In this document: positions 5,479-12,916 of the stretch, piece by piece
Layout: each line of letters opens with the position of its first letter
How positions within the stretch are numbered: position 1 is the first letter of the stretch
NCBI GenBank assembly: GCA_031553935.1
Contig: JAVBKS010000024.1
Location: forward strand, 1-14,822
DNA from: JAISDD01 sp031553935
GTDB lineage: Bacteria > Bacillota > Syntrophomonadia > Syntrophomonadales > Syntrophomonadaceae
Reading direction: 5' to 3'
DNA: 14,822 bases
Made by a program: the position numbers and the translations under genes
Notes under the pieces: generated by a model
What the model saw: the letters and a program-made list of their open reading frames with translations, nothing else
What the model was told of the DNA's origin: nothing
The model's database searches: none

Positions 5479-6813
5479 ATGGGTAAACCGGTCGTAGCGA
5501 TAGTAGGCAGGCCTAATGTTGGCAAATCAACTCTATTTAATAGATTGGTAGGAAGTAGAAAAGCAATAGTTGAAAATATTCCTGGAGTAACTAGAGACCG
5601 AATTTATGATATGACCGAATGGGGAGGCCATGAATTCATAATAATTGATACTGGCGGGATCAGGTTTGATCAAGAGGCTGTTTTTGCCAAGGAAATTAAA
5701 TTACAGGCTGAGATTGCCATTAATGAAGCTGATGTAGTTATATTTGTAGTAGATAGCCAAGTTGGAATTACTCATGAGGATGAACAGGTAGCAGAGATTC
5801 TGCGGAGGGCTGATAAACCCATAGTCCTGGCAGCCAATAAAGTGGAGGATTATTCTAAGCATCTTAATTACTATGAGTTCTTTAATCTTGGTCTCGGTGA
5901 TCCAATTCCGGTATCATCAATGCATGGCATGAATATTAATGATTTATTAGATGAGGTGATATCTCATTTTAAGGCAATTCCAAATCCTGATGAAAATCAA
6001 GACTATATAAAAATTGCCATAGTGGGCAGGCCTAATGTAGGCAAATCATCTATGGTTAACGCGCTGCTGGGTGAAAATAGGGTTATTGTTAGTGATATCC
6101 CTGGAACAACGCGTGATGCAATTGATACTCCGTTTATGTTTAATAAGCAGAAGTATATTTTGATAGATACTGCAGGAATCCGAAGACATGCTCGAATTAA
6201 AGAAAGTACAGAAAAATATAGCATCATACGAGCATTGCGCAGTATCGACAGGGCTGATGTCGTATTGATTATGATTGATGCTACGGAAGGAGTATTGGAG
6301 CAAGATAAGAAGATTGCCGGTTATGTACATGAACAAGCCAAGCCCAGCATAGTGGTTGTAAATAAATGGGATCTTATCGAAAAGAATGATAGAACCATGA
6401 ATGTATTTGACAAGGATATTAGAAATGAATTAAAGTTCTTAAATTATGCTCCTATCATGTATGTATCAGCACATACTAAGCAAAGAGTTTTCAAATTATT
6501 GGAAATTGTGAATTTTGTTGCGGAACAGAATCACCGTCGCGTCAATACAAGTGAACTCAATAAAATTATTAATGAAGCCCAATTGTTGAACCCACTTCCC
6601 GGTGGAGGTAATAAAAAAATCAAGATAACTTATTCGACTCAAGTGGCTACGGCTCCGCCTACTTTTGTGTTTTTTTCTAATCATCCAGACAAGGTGCATT
6701 TTAGTTATCTGCGTTATTTGGACAATGTACTGCGTAAAAACTTTGGGTTTGAAGGATCTCCAATTAGGATGAAACTGCGGCAAAATTCTTCCGATAATCC
6801 GTTTAACCCCTAA
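5479..6813 (+). CDS. der: Ribosome-assembly GTPase Der (EngA)
   Basis: Essential tandem-GTPase needed for maturation of the 50S ribosomal subunit; 444 residues, the usual family length. First G domain: G1 GRPNVGKS (10-17), G3 DTGG, G4 NKVE (120-123, where NKxD is the norm; Glu is a mild variant). Second G domain: GRPNVGKS (183-190), DIPGTTRDA switch region, DTAG, and NKWD (295-298). The C-terminal KH-like RNA-binding domain occupies about 350-444 and contains the family's SYLRYLDNVLR...F segment. I start it at ATG 5479 because GGAGGG (5469-5474) lies just upstream and MGKPVVAIVGRPNVGKS is the usual N-terminus; an in-frame ATG at 5425 would add 18 residues overlapping the previous gene and is not used. 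Followed by plsY after 66 nt. Confidence 0.97.
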   Translation: MGKPVVAIVGRPNVGKSTLFNRLVGSRKAIVENIPGVTRDRIYDMTEWGGHEFIIIDTGGIRFDQEAVFAKEIKLQAEIAINEADVVIFVVDSQVGITHEDEQVAEILRRADKPIVLAANKVEDYSKHLNYYEFFNLGLGDPIPVSSMHGMNINDLLDEVISHFKAIPNPDENQDYIKIAIVGRPNVGKSSMVNALLGENRVIVSDIPGTTRDAIDTPFMFNKQKYILIDTAGIRRHARIKESTEKYSIIRALRSIDRADVVLIMIDATEGVLEQDKKIAGYVHEQAKPSIVVVNKWDLIEKNDRTMNVFDKDIRNELKFLNYAPIMYVSAHTKQRVFKLLEIVNFVAEQNHRRVNTSELNKIINEAQLLNPLPGGGNKKIKITYSTQVATAPPTFVFFSNHPDKVHFSYLRYLDNVLRKNFGFEGSPIRMKLRQNSSDNPFNP

Positions 6814-6879
6814 TTTATATAAAAATGGGGATAATATAAGATGGTGACAAGCTATTAAGATTTGCTAGGAGGATGATTA

Positions 6880-7488
6880 TTGATTTATTTCTTGTTATTG
6901 GTTTTGGGATATATAATTGGCTCTATTCCTTTTTCTTATTTATTTACTCGTTTTTTGACCAATAAAGATATTCGTACCCAAGGCAGTGGCAATGTCGGGG
7001 CTACAAACGCATATAGAACCTCGGGCTGGTTGACGGGCTTGCTCTCCTTGCTTGGAGACATGCTAAAAGGCATAATTGGTGCTTGGATAGTTATTCACCT
7101 AGCAGGCGATTATCGCTATGCAGTTGCTTTCGTCGGTTTCGGGATAATTATTGGACATTGTTACCCTGTTCTATTGAAATTTCGAGGAGGCAAAGGCGTG
7201 GCCAGTGCTGCTGGTTACATTTTCATGCTTATGCCCAATTTAATCATCCCTTTGGTAGTTATTTTTTTGAGTGTGGTATTTTTTAGCCGTTATGTATCTC
7301 TAGGGTCCATCGCTGGAGCTTTTTTTCTGCCTTTTCTTATATATTATTCACATAGGCCCTGGGAGTATCTGGCTACATTCATAGTATTGAGCATATTAGT
7401 TATTTTCCGGCATAAGGAGAATATTGTCAGACTTAGAGCTGGGACTGAGAGTAAGTTTTCTTTCCAAAGAGAAGGAAATGGTAGGTGA
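6880..7488 (+). CDS. plsY: Acyl-phosphate:glycerol-3-phosphate acyltransferase PlsY
   Basis: Integral membrane enzyme that transfers an acyl chain from acyl-phosphate to glycerol-3-phosphate, giving lysophosphatidate, the first step of phospholipid synthesis in most Bacillota. The 202-residue protein is strongly hydrophobic with about five membrane segments (near 1-20, 52-74, 80-95, 112-135, 145-180). Family motifs are present: GSGNVGATN (35-43), GHCYPVLLKFRGGKGVA (92-108) and SLGSI near 142. The start codon is TTG at 6880, placed 7 nt after a perfect AGGAGG (6867-6872); the ATG at 6873 is out of frame. The stop lies 4 nt before gpsA, which supplies or consumes the same glycerol-3-phosphate, so the pairing makes metabolic sense. 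Confidence 0.96.
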   Translation: MIYFLLLVLGYIIGSIPFSYLFTRFLTNKDIRTQGSGNVGATNAYRTSGWLTGLLSLLGDMLKGIIGAWIVIHLAGDYRYAVAFVGFGIIIGHCYPVLLKFRGGKGVASAAGYIFMLMPNLIIPLVVIFLSVVFFSRYVSLGSIAGAFFLPFLIYYSHRPWEYLATFIVLSILVIFRHKENIVRLRAGTESKFSFQREGNGR

Positions 7489-7492
7489 TATT

Positions 7493-8506
7493 ATGCATAA
7501 AAAAATATGTATTCTAGGCTGTGGGAGTTGGGGAACTGCGCAAGCGGTTTTATTAAGCAAGCGCCAAAAAGAAATTTTTTTATGGGGGCGCCCGGAAGAT
7601 GGAATTAATGAAATTGCTGTGGAACGCGAAAACTCACGCTACCTCCCGGGAATTAAACTAAGTGACAATATTTATCCAGTAGATGATATTAGCGAAGCCT
7701 TGATTAATAGCCGTTACATAATTATTGCCGTCCCTGCCCAACAGATACGGGATGTGGTTACAAAAATTAAAGACTTTTACGAAAGCGAAATGATTATTGT
7801 TAATACTGCCAAAGGTATTGAAGCACTCTCTTTCAAGCGATTAAGTCAAGTTGTAATAGAAGTGCTTTCAAGAGAAGCTGAGAAAAATTATGCTTGTCTT
7901 TCTGGCCCAAGTCATGCAGAAGAAGTTGCATTAGGGATTCCAGCTGCAATAACAGTAGCCGCAACTGTTCAAGAAACTGCTGCTGGAGTCCAGGACCTCT
8001 ATATGACTCCAGAGTTCAGAGTATATACAAATTCTGATTTGATTGGTGTCGAGCTGGGTGGAGCCCTAAAAAACGTGATTGCACTAGCGGCAGGAATCTG
8101 TGAAGGACTTGGTTTTGGTGATAACAGCAAAGCAGCATTAATAACTCGCGGTTTGCATGAAATAACCCGGCTCGGGGTTGAATTAGGAGGGCAAGCTCGT
8201 ACATTTTCAGGTTTGAGCGGCTTGGGAGACTTGATAGCTACTTGCACGAGTTCGCATTCAAGAAATCGTTTAGCTGGAGAATTGCTAGGCAAAGGCCTTA
8301 GCGTCGATGATGCTCTTAAGCAGGTTGGTATGGTCGTCGAAGGGGTATTCACTTGCCCGGTTGCATATCAAATTGCTGTGAAGAGAGGAGTTGACATGCC
8401 TATTACCACGGCTTGCCATAATATCATTTATGAGAATAAAGCTGTTAATGAAGAATTTGTTGCCTTAATGCAACGTGCAAAAAGGGATGAGAGCGAAGGC
8501 TGGTAA
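7493..8506 (+). CDS. gpsA: NAD(P)H-dependent glycerol-3-phosphate dehydrogenase
   Basis: Cytoplasmic enzyme reducing dihydroxyacetone phosphate to sn-glycerol-3-phosphate, the backbone for phospholipids and the substrate of PlsY encoded just upstream. 337 residues, normal length. The N-terminal Rossmann loop is GCGSWGT (9-15); LSGPSHAEEVALGIP and the catalytic lysine K193 in GALKNVIALAAG are canonical; a substrate-binding GLSGLGDLIATC segment follows in the helical C-terminal domain. I chose ATG 7493, 4 nt after the plsY stop with AGGTGA just before it; in-frame ATGs at 7424 and 7478 lie inside plsY and would give an atypical extension. It is the last gene of the transcript that ends at the terminator near 8813, and a tandem repeat lies in its 3' untranslated region. 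Confidence 0.97.
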   Translation: MHKKICILGCGSWGTAQAVLLSKRQKEIFLWGRPEDGINEIAVERENSRYLPGIKLSDNIYPVDDISEALINSRYIIIAVPAQQIRDVVTKIKDFYESEMIIVNTAKGIEALSFKRLSQVVIEVLSREAEKNYACLSGPSHAEEVALGIPAAITVAATVQETAAGVQDLYMTPEFRVYTNSDLIGVELGGALKNVIALAAGICEGLGFGDNSKAALITRGLHEITRLGVELGGQARTFSGLSGLGDLIATCTSSHSRNRLAGELLGKGLSVDDALKQVGMVVEGVFTCPVAYQIAVKRGVDMPITTACHNIIYENKAVNEEFVALMQRAKRDESEGW

Positions 8507-8515
8507 GAAGAAAAT

Positions 8516-8807
8516 ATTGCAGTCAACGAAGTAGAAGGGCTTTTTAGACAATTGAAATCGCAGACTAGGATAAAAAGTTCTTGTACAAGGAGACAAAAAG
8601 ATCTGCGGATGAAGGCGTATTCGGTATACGTTGAATTCGAAGTCATTGCAGTCAACGAAGTAGTGGGCTTTTTAGACAATTGAAATCGCAGACTAGGATA
8701 AAAAGTTCTTGTACAAGGCGACAAAAAGATCTGCGGATGAAGGCGTATTCGGTATACGTCGAATTCGTAGTCTTTGCAGTCAACGAAGTAAATGGGCTTT
8801 TTAGACA
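8516..8807. repeat. 128/129-bp tandem direct repeat, two full copies and one partial
   Basis: Unit 1 (8516-8644, 129 bp) and unit 2 (8645-8772, 128 bp) differ by four substitutions and a one-base indel; a partial third copy starts at 8773 and stops matching after TTTTTAGACA near 8807. Each full unit contains the palindrome CTTGTACAAG, a small inverted pair CGTAT-5-ATACG, and an EcoRI-type palindrome GAATTC. The array lies between the gpsA stop and its terminator, so it would be transcribed as the mRNA's 3' untranslated region. An open frame crosses it on the minus strand, but only because the repeat lacks stops there. Confidence 0.92.
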
Positions 8808-8812
8808 GTCTG

Positions 8813-8845
8813 AAAAAGTGTGAATCACACTTTTTTTCTTTTCTG
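8813..8845 (+). terminator. Rho-independent terminator after gpsA
   Basis: AAAAAGTGTG (8813-8822), loop AAT, CACACTTTTT (8826-8835), then a T-rich run to 8842. A 10-bp perfect stem with a T-tract is a textbook intrinsic terminator, and the A-tract on the left arm means it could also work on the minus strand. It ends the DUF512-der-plsY-gpsA transcript. Confidence 0.9.
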
Positions 8846-8868
8846 GTAATATTACCGCATCAAAACAA

Positions 8869-8897
8869 ATATATTTATATTGTTATTACCATATATG
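8869..8897 (+). promoter_or_regulatory. Possible sigma-E-type promoter of spoIVA
   Basis: ATATATT (8869-8875) and CATATATG (8890-8897) are separated by 14 nt, resembling the mother-cell sigma-E pattern (ATA-type -35, about 14 nt, CATACAAT-type -10). spoIVA is a known sigma-E gene in Bacillus subtilis, so one is expected here. Two palindromes flank or overlap it: GGTAATATTACC (8845-8856) and CCATATATGG (8889-8898). The match is partial, so confidence is limited. Confidence 0.35.
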
Positions 8898-8964
8898 GAA
8901 TAGGGTATCCGTTTCGCTAAGGGTGCCTTGAAAAAGTCTTAATCCGAGGGAGGGAAGATGAGAA

Positions 8965-10443
8965 GTGGAAGACAATAATATTTTAATTGATATTGCTGAA
9001 AGAACTGGAGGCGATATTTATCTGGGTGTAGTGGGCCCGGTCAGGACAGGCAAATCAACATTTATACAAAGATTCATGGAATTAATGATATTGCCAAATA
9101 TAGTTGACAACTATGAGAGAGAACGGGCCAAAGACGAGCTTCCGCAAAGCGGAGCCGGGAAAACCATTACTACTACAGAACCGAAGTTCGTTCCTAATGA
9201 AGCCATATTGATAACTACTCAAAATGGAATCGGCATGAAAGTCAGGCTGGTCGATTGTGTAGGCTATGCAGTTGAAGGAGCGTTAGGGTACGAAGAAGAA
9301 GAAGAACCACGCATGGTGAAAACTCCCTGGTTTGACTATGAGGTTCCTTTCGGGGAAGCGGCAGAAATAGGAACCAGGAAAGTTATTACCGATCATGCAA
9401 CTATCGGTATTGTGATAATTACCGATGGCAGTATCAGTGACATCCCGAGAAATAATTATCTTGAACCGGAAAAAAGAGTAATAGATGAATTGAAGGAACT
9501 GAATAAACCTTTTATCATTCTATTAAACTCTACTCATCCTCATGATGCGGATACGCTCTCGTTAGTAGATGAATTGACAGAAGCATATGAGGTGAGCGTT
9601 ATCCCGATTGATGTTGCCAAAATGAGTGTCGAACAGATATATGGACTCTTAGAGGAAGTTCTTTATGAATTCCCCGTTAATGAGGTAAATATTAAGCTTC
9701 CGCGCTGGGTCGACGAACTGGACGAAGAGTTTTGGCTCAGAGAAGATTTAGAACTAGCGATCAGAGATGTACTTAATGGAATTAGAAAAGTCAGAGATAT
9801 TGATAAAGCTATCGAAAAACTATCAGATGTAGAAAACATAAGTTATGTTAACCTTGAAGAAATGAATCTGGGTACCGGTACCGCCGAAATTGAAGTTACT
9901 GTTCCTGAAAGTATGTTTTACGTTTGTTTAAGCGAAGTGAGCGGATTCGAAGTTGCGGGAACGCAAGATATTATGAGGTTAATGCGCGACTTTAGCAGCG
10001 CTAAACGCGAATTTGACAAAGTATCATCAGCCCTGGAAGAAGTCAAGAGTTCGGGATACGGAGTCGTAACCCCGAGACTCGAAGAGATGTTATTGGAAGA
10101 ACCGGAGCTTATCAGGCAAGGAAGTAGGTTTGGAGTTAAGTTGAAAGCCAAAGCACCATCCTTGCATATCATCAGGGCAGATATTACAACGGAGATTACC
10201 CCGATAATTGGTACTGAGAAGCAATGCGAAGAGCTTGTACGCTATATGTTGGAAGAATTCGAAGAGAACCCCGCCAAAATTTGGGAATCAAATATTTTTG
10301 GCAAATCACTCCACGATTTGGTGCGTGAAGGGATTCAGAATAAGATTCATCGCATGCCGGAGAATGCACAGGTTAAACTCCAAGATACTCTGCAGCGTAT
10401 AGTAAATGAAGGCAGCGGCGGCTTAATCTGCATCATAATCTAA
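8965..10443 (+). CDS. spoIVA: Stage IV sporulation protein A, spore-coat morphogenetic ATPase
   Basis: Made in the mother cell, SpoIVA hydrolyses ATP to polymerise into the basement layer of the spore coat on the outer forespore membrane, and is needed for coat and cortex assembly. 492 residues, the same length as the Bacillus subtilis protein. The N-terminus is characteristic (DIAERTGGDIYLGVVGPVRT), with Walker A GPVRTGKS (24-31; K30) and Walker B ending at D97 (RLVDCVGY). The DELPQS...GKTITTTEPKFVPNEA region is also typical, as is the C-terminal end. Start is GTG at 8965, about 10 nt after a GAGGGAGGG ribosome binding site; the nearby ATG at 8958 is out of frame. It stands alone between two terminators, consistent with separate sporulation control. 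Confidence 0.98.
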   Translation: MEDNNILIDIAERTGGDIYLGVVGPVRTGKSTFIQRFMELMILPNIVDNYERERAKDELPQSGAGKTITTTEPKFVPNEAILITTQNGIGMKVRLVDCVGYAVEGALGYEEEEEPRMVKTPWFDYEVPFGEAAEIGTRKVITDHATIGIVIITDGSISDIPRNNYLEPEKRVIDELKELNKPFIILLNSTHPHDADTLSLVDELTEAYEVSVIPIDVAKMSVEQIYGLLEEVLYEFPVNEVNIKLPRWVDELDEEFWLREDLELAIRDVLNGIRKVRDIDKAIEKLSDVENISYVNLEEMNLGTGTAEIEVTVPESMFYVCLSEVSGFEVAGTQDIMRLMRDFSSAKREFDKVSSALEEVKSSGYGVVTPRLEEMLLEEPELIRQGSRFGVKLKAKAPSLHIIRADITTEITPIIGTEKQCEELVRYMLEEFEENPAKIWESNIFGKSLHDLVREGIQNKIHRMPENAQVKLQDTLQRIVNEGSGGLICIII

Positions 10444-10464
10444 AAAGATGAACTTAACATACTT

Positions 10465-10505
10465 ACCCCCAATAATGCTAATGAAATATTGGGGGTTTAT
10501 GTACT
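10465..10505 (+). terminator. Rho-independent terminator after spoIVA
   Basis: ACCCCCAATA (10465-10474) and TATTGGGGGT (10487-10496) form a perfect 10-bp stem with a 12-nt loop, followed by TTTAT and, further on, CTTTTT. The GC-rich base of the stem and its position 21 nt after the spoIVA stop support it; the T-run is short. Confidence 0.8.
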
Positions 10506-10612
10506 TTTTCGCCGTGGAAGTAATTCCCATTTATGTTCATTGAGGATAAAAACACTTTTTCGATACCATTAATAATGGGTTGTATTTAAGCTTTTCTATT
10601 GTATTATCGAGA

Positions 10613-10641
10613 TTGTAAGAAAAAAGGGCTAATGATATAAT
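10613..10641 (+). promoter_or_regulatory. Extended -10 sigma-A promoter of hom-thrB-lysC
   Basis: TTGTAA (10613-10618), 17 nt, then TATAAT (10636-10641) preceded by TGA, so the -10 is a perfect consensus with the TGn extension. Transcription would start near 10648, leaving a leader of about 50 nt before the hom start. Confidence 0.75.
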
Positions 10642-10657
10642 TGGCATACTGAGAATG

Positions 10658-10677
10658 ATGACACTTTTGCTTGTCAT
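10658..10677 (+). promoter_or_regulatory. Small hairpin in the hom leader
   Basis: ATGACA (10658-10663) and TGTCAT (10672-10677) pair around an 8-nt loop, ending 4 nt before the AGGAGG of hom (10682-10687). It has no T-tract. It could modulate translation start or stabilise the 5' end, or be a protein-binding site; no evidence decides. Confidence 0.35.
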
Positions 10678-10696
10678 AGCCAGGAGGATATTATTG

Positions 10697-11983
10697 ATGA
10701 TTAATCTTGGATTAATTGGATGTGGAACGGTTGGTTCAGGAGTTATAAAGCTTTTAAACGAAAACAAAGATATTATCACTAAAAGAGTTGGACAACCGCT
10801 TTTTTTAAAAAAAGTAATCGATAAAGACAGAGTTAAATGCCTTGCTTTAGGGATTACCGAAGAACAAATGGCTGCTAGTGTAGACGAAATAATAAATGAT
10901 AGTGAGATCGACATTATTATAGAACTTATCGGGGGTACAGAAACGGCCTACCAGATAATAACTGCTGCCATGCGAGCTGGGAAGAATATTGTAACTGCCA
11001 ATAAGGATTTAATTGCTCTTAGAGGCAAAGAACTATTTGATTTGGCGGAGTCAAATAAGGTTGATATTTATTTTGAAGCTAGTGTTGCCGGGGGGATTCC
11101 GGTAGTTTTTCCCTTGAAGCAAAGTTTATCCGCTAATAATATCAAAGAAGTAATAGGAATTCTAAACGGAACAACTAATTATATTCTAACGAAAATGAGT
11201 TCAGAAGGTTTGCCATTAGATCAAGTACTGAAAGAGGCCCAAGAATTGGGCTATGCTGAAGCCAATCCGGAATCAGATGTAGAAGGATTAGACGCAGCTC
11301 GCAAGATTGCAATTCTATCGGCAATAGCTTTTAATAGTCGCGTATCTTTGAACCAAGTCTATGTAGAAGGAATAATGTCTATTGCCACTGAAGATATTAA
11401 TAATGCCAAAGCCTTAGGTTATGTTATCAAACTCTTGGCTATCGCGAAAGAGAATGAGAACCGAGAGATTGAAGTCAGGGTTCATCCCGCATTTATTCCC
11501 TATGACCATCCCTTAGCATCGGTTCACAATGTGAATAACGCAATTTATATCAAAGGGGATGCGGTTGGTGAAGTTATGCTTTATGGTCATGGAGCAGGGC
11601 AAATGCCGACAGCGAGTGCAGTTTTGGGTGATGTCATCGAGATTAGCCGCAATATTTTGCACAATGCTATTAATAGAATTGGTTGTACTTGTTTTGACGA
11701 AAAAACTGTCATAGACATTAGTCAATTGAAATCTGAGTACTACATACGAATGACGGTTTTAGACCGGCCCGGAGTCCTTGCAGGAATTGCTGGGGTTTTT
11801 GGGAACAATCGTGTTAGTATTGCTACTGTACTTCAACAAGTCAGCAGAGGCAGCTTGGCAGAATTAATCCTTATAACGCACACAGTAAAAGAAAGTGATC
11901 TAAGGGATTCATTATTAATTCTAAAAGACATGAGTATTGTAAGCGAGATCAACAATGTAATAAGAGTAGAGAATTCGAAATAA
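10697..11983 (+). CDS. hom: Homoserine dehydrogenase with C-terminal ACT domain
   Basis: Reduces aspartate semialdehyde to homoserine with NAD(P)H, the branch point to threonine and methionine. 428 residues. The Rossmann loop GCGTVG (8-13) opens the protein; the lysine in TANKDL (K103), the GTTNYIL segment (158-164) and the catalytic pair D199 and K203 in GLDAARK are in place. A regulatory ACT domain (about 350-428, YYIRMTVLDRPGVLAGIAGV) suggests threonine feedback. ATG 10697 follows AGGAGG (10682-10687) by 9 nt; the adjacent TTG at 10694 is an alternative with 6-nt spacing, and the in-frame ATG at 10655 lies too far upstream. First gene of the operon with thrB and lysC. Confidence 0.97.
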   Translation: MINLGLIGCGTVGSGVIKLLNENKDIITKRVGQPLFLKKVIDKDRVKCLALGITEEQMAASVDEIINDSEIDIIIELIGGTETAYQIITAAMRAGKNIVTANKDLIALRGKELFDLAESNKVDIYFEASVAGGIPVVFPLKQSLSANNIKEVIGILNGTTNYILTKMSSEGLPLDQVLKEAQELGYAEANPESDVEGLDAARKIAILSAIAFNSRVSLNQVYVEGIMSIATEDINNAKALGYVIKLLAIAKENENREIEVRVHPAFIPYDHPLASVHNVNNAIYIKGDAVGEVMLYGHGAGQMPTASAVLGDVIEISRNILHNAINRIGCTCFDEKTVIDISQLKSEYYIRMTVLDRPGVLAGIAGVFGNNRVSIATVLQQVSRGSLAELILITHTVKESDLRDSLLILKDMSIVSEINNVIRVENSK

Positions 11984-11992
11984 CGGTTTGTG

Positions 11993-12898
11993 ATGATAAA
12001 AATAAAAGTACCGGCAACCAGCGCTAATTTAGGACCTGGATTTGATACCTTAGGTATCGCTCTTGATCTTTTTCTGGAGTTAGAAATTGATAACCAAGTT
12101 AACAGTTTTAACATAGAATATTATGGCGAAGGCAAGGAATTAATTGATAACCAAAAAGCTCCCAATCTAGTTCTGCATTCAATGAAGAACTTTTTTAGTG
12201 ATCAAGGTGTAGCTTTCCCGCCGCTGAATATTAAGATAACTAATAATATCCCCCTGGCAAGAGGCTTAGGCAGCAGTGCAGCAGCTATCGTAGCCGGTGT
12301 GTTTGGAGCAGATCGGGTATTAGGCACCGGTTTTTCCCCAGAAAAGTTAATCAAATTTGCTTGTGCCCTAGAAGGTCATGGTGATAATATAGTTCCGGCA
12401 GTTATAGGCGGATTGACAGTAGTTTTAGAGGGAGAAAGCAAAGTTTTATACCAAAAACTTCGTTGGCCGCCAGAATTAAAAATCATCATTGTTGTTCCGG
12501 AAATAAGTCTGTCTACAGAAATATCTCGCGATCTTTTACCTGCCCAAGTCAATTTTGTAGCTTTCAAAGAGAACTTACAAAGAGCATGCTTTTTATTGGC
12601 TAGTCTAATTAACGGCGATACTAGTCATTTAGAAATAGCGATGGAAGACAAGATTGTGCAAGAAGCAAGAAAAAGGAAAATTCCTGGATTTGAAAGAATT
12701 GTTGCTGCCGGTTATTATGCGGGAGCTTTAGGAATAACCATTAGTGGAGCTGGACCATCAATACTTGCACTCTGCTTGGGGAATTCTATTATGGTTGGCG
12801 AAGCTATTAAAGAGGAATTCGCAAAAGTAGGTATTGACAGTGCTGTTTATTTACTTAACAATAATACGGTTGGGATCGAAATCATTGAGACTAGCTAG
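11993..12898 (+). CDS. thrB: Homoserine kinase
   Basis: GHMP-family kinase phosphorylating homoserine to O-phosphohomoserine, the precursor taken to threonine by threonine synthase (thrC not in this window). About 301 residues. The family signatures are visible: VPATSANLGPGFDTLG (6-21), the phosphate-binding loop GLGSSAAA (91-98), and the C-terminal motif GITISGAGPSILAL. The start is either ATG 11993 or the GTG immediately before it (11990); the Shine-Dalgarno is weak, so translation is probably coupled to hom, whose stop lies 9 nt upstream. I chose the ATG. Confidence 0.96.
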   Translation: MIKIKVPATSANLGPGFDTLGIALDLFLELEIDNQVNSFNIEYYGEGKELIDNQKAPNLVLHSMKNFFSDQGVAFPPLNIKITNNIPLARGLGSSAAAIVAGVFGADRVLGTGFSPEKLIKFACALEGHGDNIVPAVIGGLTVVLEGESKVLYQKLRWPPELKIIIVVPEISLSTEISRDLLPAQVNFVAFKENLQRACFLLASLINGDTSHLEIAMEDKIVQEARKRKIPGFERIVAAGYYAGALGITISGAGPSILALCLGNSIMVGEAIKEEFAKVGIDSAVYLLNNNTVGIEIIETS

Positions 12899-12916
12899 TT
12901 CTTAAGGAGTGATAAT

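Noticed and set aside
7424..7492. Upstream ATGs for gpsA
   Set aside because: They lie inside plsY and would add an atypical extension before the Rossmann fold; ATG 7493 matches family length.
8428..8724. Minus-strand open frame over the tandem repeat
   Set aside because: It repeats the same peptide because of the DNA repeat, has no ribosome binding site and overlaps the end of gpsA.
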